Shown one piece after another: positions 25,813 through 30,090 of a stretch of 30,090 nt of DNA. The position numbers and the translations under genes were made by a program. Positions within the stretch are counted from its first letter, which is position 1. Each line of letters begins with the position of its first letter. The notes beneath the pieces were generated by a model, which worked only from the letters and a program-made list of their open reading frames with translations, did no database searches and had not been told where the DNA came from. This DNA comes from an uncultured Eggerthellaceae bacterium (lineage in GTDB: Bacteria; Actinomycetota; Coriobacteriia; Coriobacteriales; Eggerthellaceae): contig CAJUFC010000121.1 of the NCBI GenBank assembly GCA_910585565.1, forward strand, positions 1 through 30,090. The letters are read 5' to 3'.

Positions 25813-28302
25813 ATGGCACCTCTTCCTGAGCTTCTGGCGCCTGCGGGCGCCCCGGTGATGCTGCATGCTGCCGTTGCGGCAGGGGCTGATGCGGTATATC
25901 TGGGCATGGGCGAGTTCAACGCTCGCCGCAATGCGGGCAACTTCGATCGAGAGACATTCGCGGAAGCATGTGACTATGCTCATCTTCGCGGCGTGCGCGT
26001 CTATGTCGCGATGAACACTATCATCCTTCCCGACGAGCTGGAAAGCGCTGGCGCCTTGGCGCGACAGTGCGCGCGCCTCGGCGCCGATGGCTTCATCGTG
26101 CAGGATATCGGCTTGCTAGGCGCTCTGCGTCGTGCGCTGCCCTCGGTGCCCATTCATGCTTCCACGCAAATGAGCATCCATAGCGCTGAGGGGGTGATGG
26201 CCCTTGCTGAGCTGGGGGTCTCGCGCGTCACGCTTGCGCGCGAGCTTTCGCTCGAGGAGATCGAAAGCCTTGCGGCGGTGGCGCGTGCGTGCGACGTCGA
26301 GGTGGAGGTCTTTGCCCACGGGGCCTTGTGCGTCTGCTATTCGGGGCAATGCCTGATGTCCTCGATGATCGGGGGTCGCTCAGCAAATCGTGGGCTGTGT
26401 GCGCAGGCGTGCCGCCTTCCCTACGAGCTGATTGACACGCGCGATCCTGAGCGCACGCTCAAGTCTCCGGGCGAGCATTTGCTGTCACCCAAAGACCTCT
26501 GCACGATTGACCGTGTGGCCGATTTGGCGTCAGTGGGCGTTGCCTCCCTCAAGATCGAGGGGCGCATGAAGTCGCCCGAATACGTCCATACCGTCGTTTC
26601 CGTCTATCGAGAGGCACTGGATGGCCTCGTGTCGCCTGACGCAGGCGACGGGGGCGCCTCTGGACGCATGGCGCTCGACGGGGGCGAGCACGACGCACGC
26701 ACGCGTCTCGCATCTGTGTTCTCGCGCGGGTTTTCCGAGGCGTATCTTGCGGGCGAGCGCGGCAATGACCTCATGAGCTACCAGCGTCCCAACAACCGCG
26801 GGCAGTTCGTGGGGCGCGTCAAACGCATGCGCGATGACGAGTTGGTCGTGACGACCGACCTTGCGCTGCGCGAAGGCGATGTCGTAGAGGTGTGGACGAG
26901 CCGATCGAACATGGCCGTGACGGTCGGCGGTGGTGTCGAGCGGCGCGGGGCTGCCGTTGCGATTCCGCTGGACGCCTATCGCGATGATGCTCGGCTCAAG
27001 CATATCCACGCCAACGACCGTGTCTTTCGCGTCCGCAGCGCTGATGCGGCTTTTGTTGATGATAGCCGCGAACCGCGCATCGCGGTTTCAGGCAAGGTGC
27101 GGCTCGAGCTAGGCTCCCCGTTGCGCATCGAATTCTGGCCGACGGGCACCCCGTCTGTCACCAGCGTGGCGGAGGGCGTCACGGTCGAGGCGGCCCGCAC
27201 GAAGCCAGTCAGCCGAGCAGAGGTGCGCGAGCACGTCAATCGGCTCGGGCAAACGCCGTTTATGCTGGATGAGCTGGAAATACGCCTTGACGAGGGCGTC
27301 GGCATCGGCTTTTCGCAGCTTCACCGGGTTCGCGCGGCGGCACTCGAAGGCCTGCAAGAGCGCATGCTCGAGGCGTACGAGCAAAACACGCGCCTTCGCG
27401 TCGCGCTCGCGCCAGGCGAGGCGCCCGGCATGGGTGATGACGCGTCTCCCGGCGCCACCCATCGCCCATCGTCAGCGCCAGCGGTCTGCGTCCTCGTGAC
27501 CAATCCCGAATGCGCTCGGGCTGCCAAGCGCGTGGGTGCCGACCGGATATACGTGCCTGCCTTGAACTATCGCCGCGGCCAGGCTGCTTGGCAGGGCTGC
27601 GCGTCTGACGGGCCCATCCAGGCGGGATATCCCAAGCATTGCACGCTCGTCATGCCGGCCGTTGCCCACGATGGCGACGAGGATGCCTGGCAGGCGGTGC
27701 AGCCTGACGATGTGGTCGTCGTCGAGTCGCTGGCAGGCCTGTATCGCGGGCGTCAGGTGGGCGCCGTGCTCGAGGTCGGGCCGTCTTTGCCCATCACCAA
27801 CGATGCAAGCGTTGCCCTTGCCAAGGCGCTGGGCGCCACGTGCGTTTGGCTTTCCCCTGAGCTCAACTTGTCTCAGATCGCCCAGGTCATCCATGACGCG
27901 CCCGACGTTCGCTTCGGCATCAAGGTTGCGGGCGCCCAAGAGCTTATGCTGACCGAGCACTGTGCCCTCATGAGCCTCGGGCCGTGTAGTCAAGAGTGCC
28001 GGACATGCACGCGTCGGCGCATACCCTTTGCGCTGCGCGACCGCAAAGGGTATATATTCCCCGTCGCTACCGACGCGACCGGGCGCACCCATATCTACAA
28101 CAGCGTCGAGCTAGACAACGTTCCGTCCGTTGCGGCCCTCGCGAAGGCAGGCGTCGGCGACTTCATGATTGACGCCACGCTCCTGTCGCCTGAAGAGACA
28201 GCGCAGGCAACTGGCAGGCTCATCCAGGCTCTCGGCGCCGACGAAGCGCTGCCCAAGCAGGCGGGCAAGACCACAGGGCATCTCCATCGCGGCATCATGT
28301 AA
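25813..28302 (+). CDS. U32 family protein (peptidase U32 / RlhA-TrhP-like RNA hydroxylation factor)
   Basis: This 829-residue protein has a TIM-barrel-like N-terminal half beginning PELLAPAGAPVMLHAAVAAG. It carries the U32 signature EVFAHGALCVCYSGQCLMSS (165-184), followed by RGLCAQACR with further Cys. A second part contains the pattern of the DUF3656 domain, and near the end a Cys-rich GPCSQECRTCTRRR. Older annotation calls these collagenase-like peptidases; the E. coli members RlhA and TrhP hydroxylate 23S rRNA or tRNA, and the conserved Cys probably bind an Fe-S cluster. Length and the DUF3656-like region make it closer to RlhA. No clear Shine-Dalgarno precedes the ATG, which lies 17 bp after the lipoprotein stop. 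Confidence 0.88.
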   Translation: MAPLPELLAPAGAPVMLHAAVAAGADAVYLGMGEFNARRNAGNFDRETFAEACDYAHLRGVRVYVAMNTIILPDELESAGALARQCARLGADGFIVQDIGLLGALRRALPSVPIHASTQMSIHSAEGVMALAELGVSRVTLARELSLEEIESLAAVARACDVEVEVFAHGALCVCYSGQCLMSSMIGGRSANRGLCAQACRLPYELIDTRDPERTLKSPGEHLLSPKDLCTIDRVADLASVGVASLKIEGRMKSPEYVHTVVSVYREALDGLVSPDAGDGGASGRMALDGGEHDARTRLASVFSRGFSEAYLAGERGNDLMSYQRPNNRGQFVGRVKRMRDDELVVTTDLALREGDVVEVWTSRSNMAVTVGGGVERRGAAVAIPLDAYRDDARLKHIHANDRVFRVRSADAAFVDDSREPRIAVSGKVRLELGSPLRIEFWPTGTPSVTSVAEGVTVEAARTKPVSRAEVREHVNRLGQTPFMLDELEIRLDEGVGIGFSQLHRVRAAALEGLQERMLEAYEQNTRLRVALAPGEAPGMGDDASPGATHRPSSAPAVCVLVTNPECARAAKRVGADRIYVPALNYRRGQAAWQGCASDGPIQAGYPKHCTLVMPAVAHDGDEDAWQAVQPDDVVVVESLAGLYRGRQVGAVLEVGPSLPITNDASVALAKALGATCVWLSPELNLSQIAQVIHDAPDVRFGIKVAGAQELMLTEHCALMSLGPCSQECRTCTRRRIPFALRDRKGYIFPVATDATGRTHIYNSVELDNVPSVAALAKAGVGDFMIDATLLSPEETAQATGRLIQALGADEALPKQAGKTTGHLHRGIM

Positions 28303-28322
28303 TGCTGCGGCAGCTAATGCTT

Positions 28323-28350
28323 TATCATTGTTTCCGCATGAAACGTGATA
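28323..28350. repeat. Imperfect palindrome before tyrS
   Basis: TATCA-tt-GTTTC (28323-28334) and GAAAC-g-TGATA (28340-28350) pair around a CGCAT centre, ten matched pairs with one internal loop. It ends directly before the AAAAGGAG ribosome-binding site. It could be an operator or a leader hairpin; it lacks the features of a T-box. Confidence 0.45.
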
Positions 28351-28363
28351 CAAAAGGAGCATC

Positions 28364-29575
28364 ATGCTGTCACCTGAAGAGCAACTTCACATCATCAAAT
28401 CGGGTGCCGCTCAGATAGTCCCTGAGAAGGCACTGCTTGAGAAACTCGAGCGCGGCGTTCCGCTCAACATCAAGCTGGGCGTCGACCCTACCAGCCCGGA
28501 CCTGCACATCGGGCATGCGGTTCCCTTCCGCAAGCTGCGCCAGTTCCAAGACCTCGGGCATGAGGTCACCCTCATCATCGGCGACGGGACCGCCCTCATC
28601 GGCGACCCGTCCGGGCGCAACTCGACGCGCCCGCAGCTCACGCGCGACGAGATTCAGGCGAACGTGAAGACCTATGTGGACCAGGCGTTTCTCGTCCTCG
28701 ATCCCAGCAAGACCACCTTGCGCTACAACTCAGAATGGATCTTGTCGCTTGACATGGAAGGGCTGCTCAAGCTGCTGTCCCACTTCACGGTGGCGCGCAT
28801 CCTCGAGCGCGACGACTTCCACAATCGCTATGCATCGCAGCAGCCCATCAGCTTGCACGAGTTCTTGTACCCTGTGATGCAGGCATACGACTCGGTCGTC
28901 ATCAAGGCCGACGTCGAGCTGGGTGGCACCGACCAGCTCTTCAACCTGCTGGCCGGGCGCGAGCTGATGGAGAAGATGGGCCTCGAGCCGCAGGTCTGCC
29001 TGACGCTGCCTCTGCTTGAGGGCACCGACGGCGTCAAGAAGATGTCGAAGTCATACGGCAACTACGTCGGACTGAGCGAGCCTCCCGAGGACATCTTCGG
29101 CAAGGTGATGTCGATACCCGACGAGCTCATGGTCAAGTACTACCGCCTGGCATCCAACGTGCCCGTTGACGAGGTGGATGCCCTCGAGGCGGGCTTGGCT
29201 GCAGGAGAGCTGCATCCCAATCAGGTCAAGCGAGCCCTCGCGCGCAACATCGTGAGCCTCTACCACAGTGAGGATGCGGCCATTGCTGCAGAAGAGCACT
29301 TCGATCGCCTGTTCAAGGAGCATGCCGCACCTGAGGATATACCGCTGTTTGCCGGAGAGCTCGTCACCAACGACGAGGGCCTCGTATATCTGGCAGGGCT
29401 GCTGGCTGAATCTCAGCTGGCGGCAAGCGCAGGGGAAGCCAGGCGTCTCATCGACGGGGGTGGCGTCAAGCTCAACGGCGATCCTGTTGCCCCCAAGACG
29501 TACAACATTGACCCGGCCAAGCTGGCTGGAGCCACCCTTCAGGTAGGCAAGCGCAAGTTCATCCGATTGCCGTAG
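28364..29575 (+). CDS. tyrS: Tyrosine--tRNA ligase
   Basis: This 403-residue class I synthetase has LGVDPTSPDLHIGHA (HIGH at 48-51), the Tyr-recognition region with YPVMQAYDSVVIKADVELGG and GGTDQLFN, and KMSKS at 226-230. A C-terminal S4 RNA-binding domain (about 340-403) follows. The sequence resembles the TyrZ-type subgroup (about 400 residues, exact HIGH). It charges tRNA-Tyr. AAAAGGAG (28352-28359) lies 4 bases before the ATG. A strong terminator follows the stop, so tyrS ends its transcription unit and is insulated from the rRNA promoter. Confidence 0.97.
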   Translation: MLSPEEQLHIIKSGAAQIVPEKALLEKLERGVPLNIKLGVDPTSPDLHIGHAVPFRKLRQFQDLGHEVTLIIGDGTALIGDPSGRNSTRPQLTRDEIQANVKTYVDQAFLVLDPSKTTLRYNSEWILSLDMEGLLKLLSHFTVARILERDDFHNRYASQQPISLHEFLYPVMQAYDSVVIKADVELGGTDQLFNLLAGRELMEKMGLEPQVCLTLPLLEGTDGVKKMSKSYGNYVGLSEPPEDIFGKVMSIPDELMVKYYRLASNVPVDEVDALEAGLAAGELHPNQVKRALARNIVSLYHSEDAAIAAEEHFDRLFKEHAAPEDIPLFAGELVTNDEGLVYLAGLLAESQLAASAGEARRLIDGGGVKLNGDPVAPKTYNIDPAKLAGATLQVGKRKFIRLP

Positions 29576-29607
29576 CTGAAAGAAACCTGAAAAGTTCCTG
29601 AAAAAGG

Positions 29608-29635
29608 GCGCGTTCTCGTCTGAGAACGCGCTTTT
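29608..29635 (+). terminator. Rho-independent terminator of tyrS
   Basis: GCGCGTTCTC (29608-29617) and GAGAACGCGC (29622-29631) form a perfect 10-bp stem with a GTCT loop, followed by TTTT and an A-rich left flank. It lies 33 bases after the tyrS stop and would work on the plus strand. Confidence 0.93.
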
Positions 29636-29661
29636 CATATTTGCCCAGTTCAAACCGCATT

Positions 29662-29747
29662 TTGTTGCCAAATCTTCACCAAAATGAAAAAGAATTTCAA
29701 AAAAGTTTGCAAAAATGCTTGACGACCCCTCCACATGAGCGTATTGT
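29662..29747 (+). promoter_or_regulatory. rRNA operon promoter with UP-like element
   Basis: TTGACG (29719-29724) and TATTGT (29742-29747) are separated by exactly 17 bp. Upstream, 29662-29718 is strikingly rich in A-tracts (AAAATGAAAAAGAATTT and similar) against the GC-rich genome, as expected for an UP element bound by the alpha subunit of RNA polymerase. The predicted start is near 29754. Confidence 0.8.
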
Positions 29748-29753
29748 ATCTCC

Positions 29754-29995
29754 TCGCGTCAAACGCAACGGATTTGAAGCGAAAGCGAGAATCCAGCACC
29801 TTGAGAACCGGATACTGTTTCGAAGTGATCGCCGCTCAGGCGGCACAAATCACTTCAAAAGAGACGGACATACAGAAAGATTTACTTTAAGAATTCAAGC
29901 TTGTTATCACGACAAGGTTTTGTATGGACCATATGAAGCCAAGTCGTGCGTCATGACTTTGGATCTTGGGATAACCAAAACTCCAAAGCCAGTTT
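29754..29995 (+). other. 16S rRNA leader region
   Basis: About 240 bases between the promoter and 16S. It contains a boxA-like CTTGAGAAC (29800-29808) and a hairpin GAAGTGAT/ATCACTTC (29822-29829 with 29849-29856) enclosing GCCGC/GCGGC. CACGAC and GTCGTG (about 29909 and 29943) can pair. Directly before 16S there is a nested hairpin with CTTTGG/CCAAAG (29957-29962 with 29983-29988) and TTGG/CCAA inside. These fit an antitermination and RNase-processing leader. An open frame across it is not a gene. Confidence 0.7.

Positions 29996-30090
<95 letters not shown>

Noticed and set aside
29892..29903. Adjacent EcoRI and HindIII recognition sites (GAATTC next to AAGCTT)
   Set aside because: They look like a vector polylinker, but the flanking sequence is a natural rRNA leader with consistent structure, so coincidence is more likely than a cloning artefact.

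Overview
The window looks like chromosomal DNA of a high-GC actinobacterium, most likely of the class Coriobacteriia (Eggerthella/Slackia/Cryptobacterium-type). This rests on the base composition, the actinobacterial style of the proteins and the first bases of a 16S rRNA gene at the right end. Genus is an inference from memory, because only about 95 bases of 16S are present. Nearly all genes are housekeeping genes on the + strand.

Layout. Positions 1-800 hold the tail of an upstream reading frame and a type II toxin-antitoxin pair (higBA) with a promoter whose spacer carries a palindromic operator candidate. Positions 969-5921 hold alaS, ruvX, mltG and a yqeG-type phosphatase. Positions 5918-9899 and 11889-12317 form a shikimate-pathway cluster (aroE, aroC, aroK, aroB, aroQ), followed by an overlapping Xaa-Pro peptidase gene. 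The aro cluster is split by a leftward gene of unknown function (10019-11473). Between that gene and aroQ lies a non-coding-looking interval of about 400 bp. Positions 13524-14777 encode a leftward glutamate-cysteine ligase-like enzyme. Positions 15151-22838 are an arginine cluster argC-J-B-D-G-H without argF or argR. Then come a bifunctional class A penicillin-binding protein, a small lipoprotein, a U32-family protein, tyrS with a clear terminator, and the promoter, leader and 5' end of an rRNA operon.

How the genes work together. AroB, AroQ, AroE, AroK and AroC cover steps 2, 3, 4, 5 and 7 of chorismate synthesis; steps 1 (DAHP synthase) and 6 (EPSP synthase) are not here. ArgJ, ArgB, ArgC and ArgD make ornithine by the acetyl-recycling route, and ArgG and ArgH convert citrulline to arginine; ornithine carbamoyltransferase must be elsewhere. 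MltG and the penicillin-binding protein act on peptidoglycan. AlaS, TyrS, the U32 protein and the rRNA operon serve translation.

The most interesting region is 11500-11815. It has the architecture of a type I toxin-antitoxin locus: a 37-codon single-membrane-segment peptide with a strong Shine-Dalgarno sequence folded into a hairpin, a stop codon buried in a perfect 14-bp stem, and a convergent short antisense transcript with its own extended -10 promoter and a terminator with eight U residues. This is read from sequence only and has not been tested.
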